Of a stretch of DNA of 64,000 bases, positions 8,399 through 16,982 are shown piece after piece; positions within the stretch are counted from its first letter, which is position 1; each line of letters begins with the position of its first letter. The DNA is from Bifidobacterium samirii (GTDB lineage Bacteria; Actinomycetota; Actinomycetes; Actinomycetales; Bifidobacteriaceae): positions 62,001 to 126,000 of the forward strand of contig NZ_QXGK01000004.1 in the NCBI RefSeq assembly GCF_003952945.1, read 5' to 3'. The notes under the pieces are model-generated. The model was given only the letters and a program-made list of their open reading frames with translations, ran no database searches and was not told the origin of the DNA. Both the position numbers and the translations under genes were made by a program.

Positions 8399-9874
8399 TC
8401 ACTTCCTTTCGCCGTTGCCGTACAGGGGCGGGAACGACAGGTCGGGGATGTCGGTGTCGACCGACTCGTCGAGCTGCGGGAACATCGACGGACGGGTCGC
8501 CTGATCGATGCGGGCCGGCTGGTCGACGCCGGACGTCGGCGGCGTCGGGACCGCCGACTGGGCCACACGGCCCTGCGGCACCGTGCGTTCGGGCCTGCGC
8601 TCCGGCGCGTAGGACGCCGGCATCGAAGCCGGAGGCTCCGACAGCGCGGAGTCCGACGAGGTCCCCAGATCGGGAACGACGGGCGCGATGGCCGAAGGAA
8701 GGTCCGGGATGTGCGGACGGAACGCCTGGGGTGCGGTCTCGGCGGCCTGCTCCTGGGTCTTCTCGGCCAGCTGGGCCAGCTGCGCCAGCGACGAGTCGGC
8801 GCCCGGCATGGTCGGCGCGGCGAGCGGGGAATCCCCGGCGGGCGCGAGCGACGGGACGGACGACGGTTCGGCGTCCATCCCGGCCGTGGATTCCGCCACG
8901 GTGGGAGCCACGGGAGCCGGAGCGGCCGGGGCTGCCGGGGCTGCCGGAACGACCGGCTTCGGCGGCGCGAACGACGGGATGGTCTCCGGGAGCACGGAGG
9001 CGGCCGGCGTCGTCGGCGTCGATGCGACGGCCGGCGTCGCGGGCGCGGCCGGCGCGGCCGGAGCGACCGGCACCGGCGGCACCGGGACGGAGACCTTCGT
9101 CATCGCCGCGGTCGCCTCGACGGCGCTTGGCGCGAAGATCGCCCGTTCGGCCTCGTGCACCGCGTCGAAGGAGTCGTCGGCGGCGGGGAACAGCGGACGG
9201 GCCGTCGCATGCGGCTCCCCGTCGCCGTCATGCTGCATCATCTCGGACACGCGGGCGAAGGATTCGATGCGCGTGAGCAGCTGCACGCACGCGTTGAGGA
9301 AGAAGTCGACCTGACGCTCGTCGTAGCCGCGGGCGCCCTTGCGCTGGGTGAACACGCGGGCGGTCACGCCCGCCGCGGTCAGCTCGCCGCTGCGGTCGCG
9401 CGCGGCCGGGGCGACCGGCGCGTCCATGCCCAGTTCGTCGGCGGCCTTGGCGACGATGCCGTCGATCAGCCGGTCCACCTGCTTGCGGTCGTAGGAGGGC
9501 TGGCGCTTCCTGCCGTCACGGAAACGGGTGCGCGGCGCGCGTTCGGCGTGCGCGGCGACGCTCCGGTACAGCTCCTCGGTCTGGGCCCGCCATGCGACGC
9601 GGCCATGCTCGCCGATCTGCGCGGCGGTCTGGCGGTCCACCACGGCCTTCTCCAGCCGCGACAGGGCGGCGTCGACCTGGGCGATGTCGTAGCCGCCCTT
9701 GGCCAGGTCGAAGGAGACGTTCTGGATGTCCTGCTGGGTCAGCGACGCCTCGTCGTCCTCATACAAGGCGTGCGCCCGCTCGAGGAAGGCGTCCACCTGG
9801 CCGACGTCGTATCCCATCTTGCGCTTGCCTGCGCGGGCAATGGAACCGCGTTCGGTTTGGGCTTCCTTCGCCAT
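8399..9874 (-). CDS. DivIVA-domain protein with Ala/Pro-rich C-terminal region
   Basis: This 491-residue protein contains three copies of a short DivIVA-like motif, YDxxQVDxFLxxA: near residues 22-34 (GYDVGQVDAFLERA), near 130 (SYDRKQVDRLIDG) and near 185 (GYDERQVDFFLNA). A fourth diverged copy sits near residue 60 (GYDIAQVDAAL). The repeats are followed by about 270 residues of low-complexity Ala/Pro/Val/Ser sequence. DivIVA-type motifs usually recruit proteins to curved membrane or to the pole and septum. Here they are separated by spacers rather than forming one long coiled coil, so a scaffold role is an inference. The start at 9874 follows a strong TAGGAGG site. The gene heads the dxr-ispG-recO-uppS run, tying a probable cell-envelope scaffold to lipid-carrier synthesis. 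Confidence 0.8.
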   Translation of the reverse strand: MAKEAQTERGSIARAGKRKMGYDVGQVDAFLERAHALYEDDEASLTQQDIQNVSFDLAKGGYDIAQVDAALSRLEKAVVDRQTAAQIGEHGRVAWRAQTEELYRSVAAHAERAPRTRFRDGRKRQPSYDRKQVDRLIDGIVAKAADELGMDAPVAPAARDRSGELTAAGVTARVFTQRKGARGYDERQVDFFLNACVQLLTRIESFARVSEMMQHDGDGEPHATARPLFPAADDSFDAVHEAERAIFAPSAVEATAAMTKVSVPVPPVPVAPAAPAAPATPAVASTPTTPAASVLPETIPSFAPPKPVVPAAPAAPAAPAPVAPTVAESTAGMDAEPSSVPSLAPAGDSPLAAPTMPGADSSLAQLAQLAEKTQEQAAETAPQAFRPHIPDLPSAIAPVVPDLGTSSDSALSEPPASMPASYAPERRPERTVPQGRVAQSAVPTPPTSGVDQPARIDQATRPSMFPQLDESVDTDIPDLSFPPLYGNGERK

Positions 9875-10034
9875 CGTATTGACCTCCTACGGATAGTTCT
9901 GACGCATCAACCTTACGTTGCGCTTGCGACGCACGGGGTCCGCCGCGCCCCGGAACCGCCGCCGGGGCGCGGCGGACCGCGCGACGCGCGTGTGGCGCGC
10001 CGCCGTCGGGGCATGCGCTACAGTAGTGCCCTGC

Positions 10035-10108
10035 GGGCGATTAGCTCAGTCGGCTAGAGCGCCACCTTTACACGGTGGATGTCGGGGGTTCGAGCCCCTC
10101 ATCGCCCA
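10035..10108 (+). tRNA. tRNA-Val (anticodon TAC)
   Basis: The sequence folds as a complete cloverleaf. Acceptor GGGCGAT (10035-10041) pairs with ATCGCCC (10101-10107). The anticodon stem is CCACC/GGTGG with loop TTTACAC, placing TAC at 10069-10071. The T-arm contains GGTTCGA, and A is the discriminator. The 3' CCA is not fully encoded (ACCT follows). A TACAGT hexamer at 10019-10024 is a plausible -10 element. An inverted repeat follows immediately as terminator. Confidence 0.95.
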
Positions 10109-10117
10109 CCTGCAACG

Positions 10118-10151
10118 AAAGGGGGATCCCACACCGGTGGGATCCCCCTTT
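10118..10151. terminator. Bidirectional terminator between tRNA-Val and the DUF3052 gene
   Basis: AAAGGGGGATCCCAC and GTGGGATCCCCCTTT form a perfect 15-bp stem with a 4-base loop. It has A-rich and T-rich ends on opposite sides, so it can serve both converging transcripts. Confidence 0.9.
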
Positions 10152-10159
10152 CGTCATGT

Positions 10160-10576
10160 TCAGCGCCCCTTGCCGAAGGCGCGCAGCCGCACGCCGTTCC
10201 AGTCCGCGCTGACGGTCAGCGGGGTGGCGGCGTTCATGCCGGCGGTCTTGGCCGCCGACTGCACGGTGTTCGGATTGGCCGCGCCCGGACGTCCCGGCTT
10301 GGGGGTGAGCACCCACAGCGGGCCGTCCTGTCCCAGCACGGCGTAGGCGTCGACGATCACGTCGGACAGTTCGTCCTCGTCGTCCCCGTCACGCCACCAG
10401 ATGATCACGCCGTCGACGGCGGACCCGTAGTCCTCGTCGACGAGGTCCTCCCCCGTCAGCTCCTCGATGCCGGCGCGGATGCCGTCATCCACGTCGTCGT
10501 CCCACAACCATTCCTGAACGAGGTCGCCCTCGTGGAATCCGAATTCCTCAGCGTTAGCAGTAGCCGTTTGATTCAC
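10160..10576 (-). CDS. DUF3052 family protein
   Basis: The 138-residue acidic protein matches the actinobacterial DUF3052 family, of unknown function. It shows the family segments FHEGDLVQEW, an Asp/Glu-rich DDDVDDGIR, and the central EDLVDEDYGSAVDGVIIWWRDGD, ending in a basic VRLRAFGKGR. The GTG at 10576 was chosen because it begins NQTATANAEEFGF, directly before the conserved start. No ATG lies nearby in frame. It is probably cytoplasmic: no signal or membrane segment is seen. It sits alone between the tRNA terminator and the Lon-domain gene. Confidence 0.85.
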   Translation of the reverse strand: MNQTATANAEEFGFHEGDLVQEWLWDDDVDDGIRAGIEELTGEDLVDEDYGSAVDGVIIWWRDGDDEDELSDVIVDAYAVLGQDGPLWVLTPKPGRPGAANPNTVQSAAKTAGMNAATPLTVSADWNGVRLRAFGKGR

Positions 10577-10662
10577 GCGTCCCACATTACCAACATGAGG
10601 CGAACTGCCCCGCTCTCGCGTCCGATTCGTGGGAGCGCGTGTCGCGCGCCCCACACGTCGGT

Positions 10663-11556
10663 TCAGGCCGCGCAGTGCGGCAGGTCGTCGCCCTTGCCCT
10701 GTCCGATCGCCACGAGCGCCCGATACGCGTCGTCCAGCGTGCTCACCTTCACGTCGCGCAGACCGTCGGGCACGTGGCCGACGACCTCGTCGCAGTTCGA
10801 TTCGGGGGCGAGGAACCAGGTGGCGCCGTCGCGTTTCGCGCCGATCATCTTGAGCCGGATGCCGCCGATTGCGCCGACGTCGCCGTCGTCGTCCATCGTG
10901 CCGGTGCCGGCGATCGTCAGCCCGCCGGTCTCCGATTCGGGCGTGAGCTTGTCGATCAGGCCCAGCGCGTACATCATGCCGGCGGACGGGCCGCCGATGT
11001 CGTCGACGTGCATCGTCACCTCCACGCCGTCCGTGTCGACGCCCAGCGTGCGCGCGTAGGCGAGCGCCGCCGTGGTGGCGGAGTCCTGCGAGCCGGTCAT
11101 GTCGGCCTCGCTCTCCTCGACGTATTCCTCGGCGCTCTGGCCGACGGGGAAGACGGCCTCGCTGGGGGTGACGGTGTGGCCGGGGGCGAGCCACGCCCAC
11201 AGGGCGACGAGGTTGGATACGGGGTAGCCGGGCACGCCGGACGCGTTGACGGTGACGAGGCGCAGCTGGCCGTCGTCGTCGTACGTGTCGGCGCCGGTGA
11301 CGGTGATGATGGGCTTGCCGGAGTCGTCGCCGAGTACGTCCGCGGTGGGGCCTGGCCCTTCGACGGTGTAGGGGCTGGGCAGGCTGAGGGCGAGGGCGGA
11401 CAGGAGCACGGCGAGCGTGGCTGCGGTGCGCCGGCGGGTGCCGAGCAGCGCGCGGTGCACCCGTGCCGCGTGGACGCGGACCGGGCCCGGCGCGCGTTCG
11501 GCCGCTTCGTTCGTCTCGTCTATGCCCTCGGCGTGAGTTCGGCGTTTCAGGTGCAT
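10663..11556 (-). CDS. Membrane-anchored Lon-type (S16) protease domain protein, YlbL-like but without the PDZ domain
   Basis: The 297-residue product has one N-terminal membrane segment (about 44-60) followed by an extracytoplasmic S16 domain. The catalytic dyad of Lon is intact: Ser191 in GGPSAGM and Lys236 in GGIRLKMIGA. The N-terminal part carries the YlbL features YTVEGPGPT and MTGSQDSAT. In YlbL relatives a PDZ domain of about 90 residues lies between that motif and the S16 domain. Here only about 20 residues separate them, which explains the short length. The ATG at 11556 sits 10 bases after GGAGG; ATGs at 11565 and 11574 are alternatives. Likely role: cell-surface or membrane protein quality control. 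It is divergent from the Zincin_2 gene. Confidence 0.83.
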   Translation of the reverse strand: MHLKRRTHAEGIDETNEAAERAPGPVRVHAARVHRALLGTRRRTAATLAVLLSALALSLPSPYTVEGPGPTADVLGDDSGKPIITVTGADTYDDDGQLRLVTVNASGVPGYPVSNLVALWAWLAPGHTVTPSEAVFPVGQSAEEYVEESEADMTGSQDSATTAALAYARTLGVDTDGVEVTMHVDDIGGPSAGMMYALGLIDKLTPESETGGLTIAGTGTMDDDGDVGAIGGIRLKMIGAKRDGATWFLAPESNCDEVVGHVPDGLRDVKVSTLDDAYRALVAIGQGKGDDLPHCAA

Positions 11557-11619
11557 TTTCGGCATACCTCCCATACTATGGAACCGACCGACGTTAACAC
11601 ATGAGTCAGGGAACGTGAT

Positions 11620-13179
11620 ATGGACGACAACACGCTGCGCCAATGGCTGATCGAATGCTTCGGACCGATCCAGGGCGAGATGGCCTTCCGGCAGATCGAC
11701 GACCTGCCCGACATGATCAAGGACCAGCTGATGAGCCAGGATCCGTCGAAGCTGCCCAAGCCGGACGAGGTGCGTGCGATGATGCAGGCGTTCACCGCAG
11801 GAGGCCTGAACTCCCCGGCGGACATGCAGCGCACGGTGGCCGAGGGGCCGATCAACGTGAAGCTGGCCAAGTCGCTGGCGCTGCAGCGCGCCGGCGGCGA
11901 GGGGTCGCAGTCCTCGGTGAGCGCGGAGACGGCCGAGGCGGCGCGGCGGGCGATGAGCGAGGCGAGCCTGTGGCTGGATACGGCGTGCGAGCTGGATCCG
12001 CCGTCGGGCGAGCCGCAGGTGCTGACGCGCACCGGCTGGGTCGAGGGCACGATCGACGCGTGGGCGAAGTTCGCGGCGCCGGTGGCCGAGTCGATGAACA
12101 ACGCGCTGGCGTCGGTGATCGCGGACCGTCTGGGCGACGCGTTCGGCGGGGAGATCACGGGCGTGTTCGCCGGCCCGGTGCCGATTCCGATCCCGGAGGG
12201 GATGAACAGCCCGGCGCAGATGATGAAGCTGCTGGGCAACACGTCGTTCGCGATGCAGCTGGGCCAGGCGGCGGGCGCGCTGTCGCGCGAGGTGCACGGC
12301 GGCTTCGATCAGGGCGTGGCGCTGCTGTCGAATCCGGCGGGCGCGCTGATCGCGCAGAACGTGGAGGAGTATGCGGCGTCGCTGGACATGCCGGTGGGCG
12401 AGGTCATGTCGTTCCTGGCGCTGCGCGAGATGGCGCATGCGCGCCTGTTCGCGTCGGTGCCGTGGCTGATGCCGCGCTTCGAGGCGCTGATCGGCAAGTA
12501 CGCGCGCGGCGTCGACATCGATCTGGATGCGATGGAGGAGCAGCTGCGTGAGGCGAGCGCGATGGATCCGGAGTCGATCTCGGGTGCGGTGAACCTGACG
12601 AAGGTGGGCATCGCGGACACGCCGGAGCAGCGTGCGGCCAAGGAGTCGCTGGAGACGATGCTGGCGCTCGTGGAGGGCTGGGTGGACTGCGTGACGTGGC
12701 GTGCGGGCATCTCGCACCTGCCGCATCTTGACCAGCTGCGCGAGATGATGCGCCGCGAGCGTGCGACCGGCGGTCCGGCCGAGCGCACGTTCGAGTCGCT
12801 GCTGGGTCTGGAGCTGCGTCCGCGCCGCATGCGCGAGGCGACGGCCCTGTGGGAGCGCATCGGCGCGACGGAGGGTTCCGAGGCGCGCGACGCGAAGTGG
12901 GGCCATCCGGACCTGCTGCCCGTCCTGCCCGCCGACGACGCGGCCGGCACGGCCGGTGCCGCCGGTGCGATCGATGCAGCCCCGTCAGGCGCGGCTTCCG
13001 CTGACGGCTCCGAGGCCGCCGCGACGCCGGCCTCCGGCGCGGACGCCCTGTCCGCGGGCGCGGGCGACGGCATGACCGTCGACTGGGACGCCGAGCTGAG
13101 CCGTCTGCTCGACGCCGAATCCGGCGACGACGATGCCGATGACGGTGCCGCCCCCGCCGACGGCACCCCGCAGGACTGA
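11620..13179 (+). CDS. Zincin_2 (DUF2342) family protein
   Basis: This 519-residue protein belongs to the actinobacterial DUF2342/Zincin_2 group (annotated as zinc-dependent metalloprotease or coenzyme F420-associated hydrolase). Recognisable segments are WVEGTIDAWAKFAAPVAES, VFAGPVPIPIPEG, SNPAGALIAQNVEEYA and, at 266-277, the metallopeptidase-like helix ALREMAHARLFA. Glu270 and His273 could act in metal binding. A His in the first position of an HExxH motif is not present (it is Arg269), so peptidase activity should not be assumed. The C-terminal 90 residues are a low-complexity Ala/Asp tail. It is transcribed away from the Lon-domain gene with a 63-bp gap and ends at a strong hairpin. Confidence 0.85.
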   Translation: MDDNTLRQWLIECFGPIQGEMAFRQIDDLPDMIKDQLMSQDPSKLPKPDEVRAMMQAFTAGGLNSPADMQRTVAEGPINVKLAKSLALQRAGGEGSQSSVSAETAEAARRAMSEASLWLDTACELDPPSGEPQVLTRTGWVEGTIDAWAKFAAPVAESMNNALASVIADRLGDAFGGEITGVFAGPVPIPIPEGMNSPAQMMKLLGNTSFAMQLGQAAGALSREVHGGFDQGVALLSNPAGALIAQNVEEYAASLDMPVGEVMSFLALREMAHARLFASVPWLMPRFEALIGKYARGVDIDLDAMEEQLREASAMDPESISGAVNLTKVGIADTPEQRAAKESLETMLALVEGWVDCVTWRAGISHLPHLDQLREMMRRERATGGPAERTFESLLGLELRPRRMREATALWERIGATEGSEARDAKWGHPDLLPVLPADDAAGTAGAAGAIDAAPSGAASADGSEAAATPASGADALSAGAGDGMTVDWDAELSRLLDAESGDDDADDGAAPADGTPQD

Positions 13180-13214
13180 CCGTCCCGACGGCCGCGGATA
13201 CGACCGCCGACATG

Positions 13215-13246
13215 ACGAAGCCCCCTCAACCGCGAGGGGGCTTCGT
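13215..13246. terminator. Bidirectional terminator between Zincin_2 and the helicase
   Basis: ACGAAGCCCCCTC and GAGGGGGCTTCGT form a perfect 13-bp stem with a 6-base loop between two converging genes. Confidence 0.9.
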
Positions 13247-13254
13247 CGTATCCG

Positions 13255-14793
13255 TCACAGGAACCGGCTGGGCGTGCGCCCGCGGCCCATGTCGAGGCCT
13301 TCTCGCGAGCGCGCGTACGACAGGTGCAGCGTGTCCTCGGCGCGGGTGATGCCCACGTACAGCAGGCGGCGCTCCTCCTCGAGCGCGTCGCCGTCCGGCG
13401 GCGAACCGTACGGGATGAGTCCTTCGGAGCATCCGACGAGGAACACGTGCGGGAATTCGAGGCCCTTGGACGCATGGATCGTCGATATCGTCACCTCGCC
13501 GCGCGCGGCCGAAACCGCGTCGCCCGCGCCGTTCGTCATGCCCGCCGACGCGCCGTCCACCGGCAGGCCGACGGTCGCCAGCGTGGCCGCCGTGCCGCCC
13601 GACCATCCGGCGTCGCGGCGCACGCGGCTGCGCAGACCGGCCTCGTGCAATGCGGCGCGCAGCATCGGCTGCTGCGCGTTGACGCGGGTCAGGACCGCGC
13701 AGTCGGCGGGGTCGACGCCGCCGGCGACCATGCGCGCGATCCGGCCGGCCACGCCGCGCGCCTCGTCCCGGTCGGTCGCGTACACGGTGTGCGCGACGCG
13801 AGCGCCCGGTTCGCGCGCGGACGTGAGCTTGAGATAGTCGGCGCGTTCGGGCGAGCGCGACAGCACCCGGTTGGCGTAATCGACGACCTGCGGGGTGGAA
13901 CGGTAGTCGGTGTTCAGTGCGATGTCGGCGCGCAGCGGGCCGAACTGGCCGGCGAACGACAGCAGGTCGTAGCTGCTCGCGCCGGCGAACGAGTAGATCG
14001 TCTGCGCCGGGTCGCCCACCACGCACACATCGCGGCCGCCGTCGAGCCACAGCGTCATCAGCCGGTGCTGCAGCGGCGAAACGTCCTGGTATTCGTCGAC
14101 GGTCAGCCAGCGGATCGACGAGCGGATGCGCGCGGCCGCCTCGTCGAAGCCCTCCATCACATGGCAGCAGACGAGCAGGATGTCATCGAAGTCGATGAGC
14201 CCGTGCGCGGTCTTCTCCCGTTCGTAGCCCTCGTATACGTCGGCGAAGCGGTCCGGGTCGAGGCCGGCGGGCGGGCGTCGACCCGTCGCCGCGCATGCGC
14301 GCACGTAGTCGCCGGGGGCGATCAGCGACACCTTCGCCCAATTGATCTCGGCCAGCACGTCGCGCACCGCGATCCGGTCGGGTTCGTCGCCGCCGACCGT
14401 GCGCCGCAGCGCGACCGCGACGAGACGGCCCGTGTCACCGTCGTCGACGACATGCGGGAACGGCGCGTCGCACACGTCGTCCCAGACGCGTCGCAGCTGG
14501 CGCAGCGCGGCGGAATGGAACGTCGCCGCGCGCACGCCGTCCACGCCCAGCGTCGCCAGACGCGAGCGCATCTCGGCGGCCGCCTTCACCGAGAACGTGA
14601 CCGCGAGCACGCCCGTCGGATCCCACTCCCCCGACGCGCACGCGTACGCGATGCGGCGGGTCACGGTGCGCGTCTTGCCGGCGCCCGCGCCCGCGACGAT
14701 GCGCACCGCGCCGTCCAATGCGACGGCCGCGGCGCGCTGCGCGTCGTCCAGTCCTTCGAGGATCCCTTCGGCTGATGCTCCCATGCCGACCAT
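13255..14793 (-). CDS. UvrD/PcrA-family ATP-dependent DNA helicase, short form
   Basis: This is a superfamily 1A 3'-5' helicase of about 512 residues. Motifs in order: AGAGAGKT (Walker A), DEYQDVSPLQ (Walker B/motif II), GDPAQTIYSFAGA (III), NTDYRST (IV), TIHASKGLEFPHVFLVG (V) and RRLLYVGITRAE (VI). It is much shorter than PcrA/UvrD (about 700 or more residues): domain 1B and 2B insertions are reduced and no HRDC or C-terminal Tudor-like domain follows motif VI. Neither candidate ATG (14793 or 14784) has a clear ribosome site. The adjacent APH-like protein and DUF3107 commonly sit beside UvrD2-type helicases in actinobacteria. It probably acts in repair. Confidence 0.88.
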   Translation of the reverse strand: MVGMGASAEGILEGLDDAQRAAAVALDGAVRIVAGAGAGKTRTVTRRIAYACASGEWDPTGVLAVTFSVKAAAEMRSRLATLGVDGVRAATFHSAALRQLRRVWDDVCDAPFPHVVDDGDTGRLVAVALRRTVGGDEPDRIAVRDVLAEINWAKVSLIAPGDYVRACAATGRRPPAGLDPDRFADVYEGYEREKTAHGLIDFDDILLVCCHVMEGFDEAAARIRSSIRWLTVDEYQDVSPLQHRLMTLWLDGGRDVCVVGDPAQTIYSFAGASSYDLLSFAGQFGPLRADIALNTDYRSTPQVVDYANRVLSRSPERADYLKLTSAREPGARVAHTVYATDRDEARGVAGRIARMVAGGVDPADCAVLTRVNAQQPMLRAALHEAGLRSRVRRDAGWSGGTAATLATVGLPVDGASAGMTNGAGDAVSAARGEVTISTIHASKGLEFPHVFLVGCSEGLIPYGSPPDGDALEEERRLLYVGITRAEDTLHLSYARSREGLDMGRGRTPSRFL

Positions 14794-14872
14794 TGTGGCA
14801 GTCGGCCGGCGGCGCGTCCATTCCGGCGCGGCCCGGCCCGGTCGCGCCACGCCATGTATTAGGGTGGAGAGC

Positions 14873-16558
14873 GTGAGTGAACGAAGCAGATTCATGTTGG
14901 CGGCCCTCGCCTCGGCGGCCATGCCGAACGTCACCGTGACCGGCGTGCGCCCGGCTCCCGCATACGTCGCCGCGGACGAGGCGTGCGGCATCGACCATGC
15001 CGTCGTGCAGGATGCGTCGGGCCGATCGTACGACGTGTTCGTCTCGGACGCCGAGAACGGACGCAGGAGGCTCGCCGAACGGGTGCGCGCCGCCCAGGCG
15101 CTGGCCCTGTCGCGCGAGATCGCGGGACTGGGCGTGGGCATCGACCGGATCGTCGCGTTCGAGAAGGGCGACGACGCGCACGGGCCGACCGGGCGCACCG
15201 CGGTCCTCGTCGCCGCGCATCACGACGGCGAGCCGCGCAACCTCGACCTGCTCACGTTGGACGACTGCGCGGCGATCGGCACGGCGATCGGCGCGATCCA
15301 CCGCCTGTCGCCGGCCACGGTCCGCCAGTCCGGCTACCCCGAGTATGCGACCGCGCAGATCCACGCGCAGCTGACCGCGTGGATCGCGCGCCTGCGCACC
15401 GCCGGGCACGTCCCGCCGGAGATCACCGCCAGCTGGGAGCGCATCATCGAGACCGAGGGCCTGTGGGCGTTCGCGACGTGCTTCGTGCACGGCGGCTTCG
15501 AGGACGGCGACGTGCTGTTCGCCGGCTCCACGATCACCGCGATCGGCAACTGGCAGAACATGCAGGTCAACGACCCGGCGCGCGATCTGGCGTGGATCTT
15601 CGCCAAGCTCAACGAGGAGCATCGCAACGCCGTGCTCGCCGCCTACGGGCGGATCATGGGCTCCAGGCTCGACGACCTGATCATGCTGCGCGCCAACCTG
15701 TGGCTGCAGATGGAGCAGGTGGGCGAGTTCATCCAGGCGCTCAACCACGCCGACAACGCGCGCATCATGCAGTTCAAGGCGCAGGTCGACCGGCTCGCCC
15801 ACCAGCTGGACGTCGCCGCGCAGCGTTCCGCGTCCACGGGCGGCGCGAACCGCACCCCGGGCGCCAAGCCGCCGTCGACGATCACCGTCGGCACGCTGCT
15901 GCGCGAGGGCGAGCGCCGTCGTGCGGCCGCGCAGGCCGCCGCGGCGACGCAGGCCGGCGGCGCCGTGTCGGATTCGACCGGCGAGAGCGTCGTCGCGAAC
16001 GATGCGACCGGCGACATGGACGCGACCGGCTCGGCGGGTCTGCGCGTGCACGACACGACCGGCAGCGCGCCGCGCATCGCGGCCCAGGCGGGCGGCTATC
16101 CGTCGTCGGCGGCGACGCAGGCCGCGCCGCGGCCGTCCACGTCGCCCACGATCGTCGTGGACCGCATGCATTTCGAGCTGGGCGGACCGTCCTCCTCCGA
16201 CGCGGCCGTGTACAGCGAACCGTACGACCGCACCGGCGAGTCGGCGATGCAGCAGGCGTACGACGCGCATCCGCCGCTCGACCCGGCGCAGGCGAACGCC
16301 TCGTACGAGGCGCAGACGATGCTGATCCCGCTGCTCGAGCAGGAGGAGCGGGCGCTGCGCGACGCGCAGGCCGGACTCGAGGCGGCGCGGTTCCACGCGG
16401 CGGGCATGCCGGCGACCGGATCGAGCGTCGCATACGGTGGAGCCGACGCGGCCGGCGCCGCCGGCTCCACCGGCGCAACGGTCGCCGTCGAGCAGACGCC
16501 GGCCGCGTCCGGCACGGTCCCGGCGTACGACGGGCAGGCGGGCACGCCGACGGCGTAA
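14873..16558 (+). CDS. Aminoglycoside-phosphotransferase-fold protein with degenerate active site and long disordered tail
   Basis: Residues about 1-320 follow the APH/choline-kinase fold, but the key motifs have changed. The Brenner motif HGD appears as H206-G-G208 (VHGGFEDGDVLF), and the metal-binding I-D-W appears as I224-G-N-W227 (AIGNWQNMQVNDPARDLAW). The catalytic Asp and the DFG-like Asp are therefore both absent, while the surrounding NDPARDLAW helix is conserved. The remaining 240 residues are Ala/Thr-rich low complexity with a short helical piece near 480 (LIPLLEQEERALRDAQ). The GTG at 14873, preceded by GGAG, starts the best-fitting frame. ATG at 14894 is an alternative. The gene is divergent from the helicase and precedes DUF3107. 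It may be a non-catalytic regulator (pseudokinase); substrate unknown. Confidence 0.72.
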   Translation: MSERSRFMLAALASAAMPNVTVTGVRPAPAYVAADEACGIDHAVVQDASGRSYDVFVSDAENGRRRLAERVRAAQALALSREIAGLGVGIDRIVAFEKGDDAHGPTGRTAVLVAAHHDGEPRNLDLLTLDDCAAIGTAIGAIHRLSPATVRQSGYPEYATAQIHAQLTAWIARLRTAGHVPPEITASWERIIETEGLWAFATCFVHGGFEDGDVLFAGSTITAIGNWQNMQVNDPARDLAWIFAKLNEEHRNAVLAAYGRIMGSRLDDLIMLRANLWLQMEQVGEFIQALNHADNARIMQFKAQVDRLAHQLDVAAQRSASTGGANRTPGAKPPSTITVGTLLREGERRRAAAQAAAATQAGGAVSDSTGESVVANDATGDMDATGSAGLRVHDTTGSAPRIAAQAGGYPSSAATQAAPRPSTSPTIVVDRMHFELGGPSSSDAAVYSEPYDRTGESAMQQAYDAHPPLDPAQANASYEAQTMLIPLLEQEERALRDAQAGLEAARFHAAGMPATGSSVAYGGADAAGAAGSTGATVAVEQTPAASGTVPAYDGQAGTPTA

Positions 16559-16635
16559 CGTGTCGGCCGGCACGGCCATCATGACGTCCATACGCAGCCG
16601 TCACCGAAACGGCTGCAACGGTTAAGGAGAGTCGA

Positions 16636-16860
16636 ATGAACATCGAACTGGGCATCCAGAACGTGGCGCGCGCCGTCACCTTCAGCACCGAGCAGAACGC
16701 CGACGAGGTGTCCGCGGCCATCGCGGACGCGCTCGCCAAGCAGGGGCCGATCGAGCTGACCGACGACAAGGGCCGTCGCATCATCGTGCCGGCCGGCGCG
16801 CTCGGCTATGCGATCGTCGGTTCGGAGACGAAGCACGCCGTCGGATTCGGCGCGCTCTGA
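16636..16860 (+). CDS. DUF3107 family protein
   Basis: The 74-residue protein matches DUF3107, a small actinobacterial family of unknown function. It has MNIELGIQNVARAVTF, a helix with DEVSAAIADALAKQGPIELTDDKGR, and the conserved IIVPAGALGYAIVGS end. It begins at an ATG 8 bases after AAGGAGA. It follows the APH-like gene by 77 bp and is closed by a 17-bp hairpin, so the two are probably one transcription unit. The fold is presumably a small alpha/beta domain; no catalytic residues are evident. Confidence 0.88.
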   Translation: MNIELGIQNVARAVTFSTEQNADEVSAAIADALAKQGPIELTDDKGRRIIVPAGALGYAIVGSETKHAVGFGAL

Positions 16861-16903
16861 TCCGGTGTCGCCGTCCCCGGACGGCGACGGTGCGGAACGG
16901 ATA

Positions 16904-16944
16904 TGAACGGGCGGCGGACCTCACGTAGGTCCGCCGCCCGTTCA
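16904..16944. terminator. Bidirectional terminator between DUF3107 and the PHP gene
   Basis: TGAACGGGCGGCGGACC and GGTCCGCCGCCCGTTCA form a perfect 17-bp stem with a 7-base loop. Confidence 0.9.
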
Positions 16945-16982
16945 CGTATCCGCCGAAGCCGACTGGTGCGTTTCGCCGCCGG

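Noticed and set aside
11620-13179. Calling this an active metalloprotease
   Set aside because: The first residue of the expected HExxH is Arg269, so only the family name is supported.
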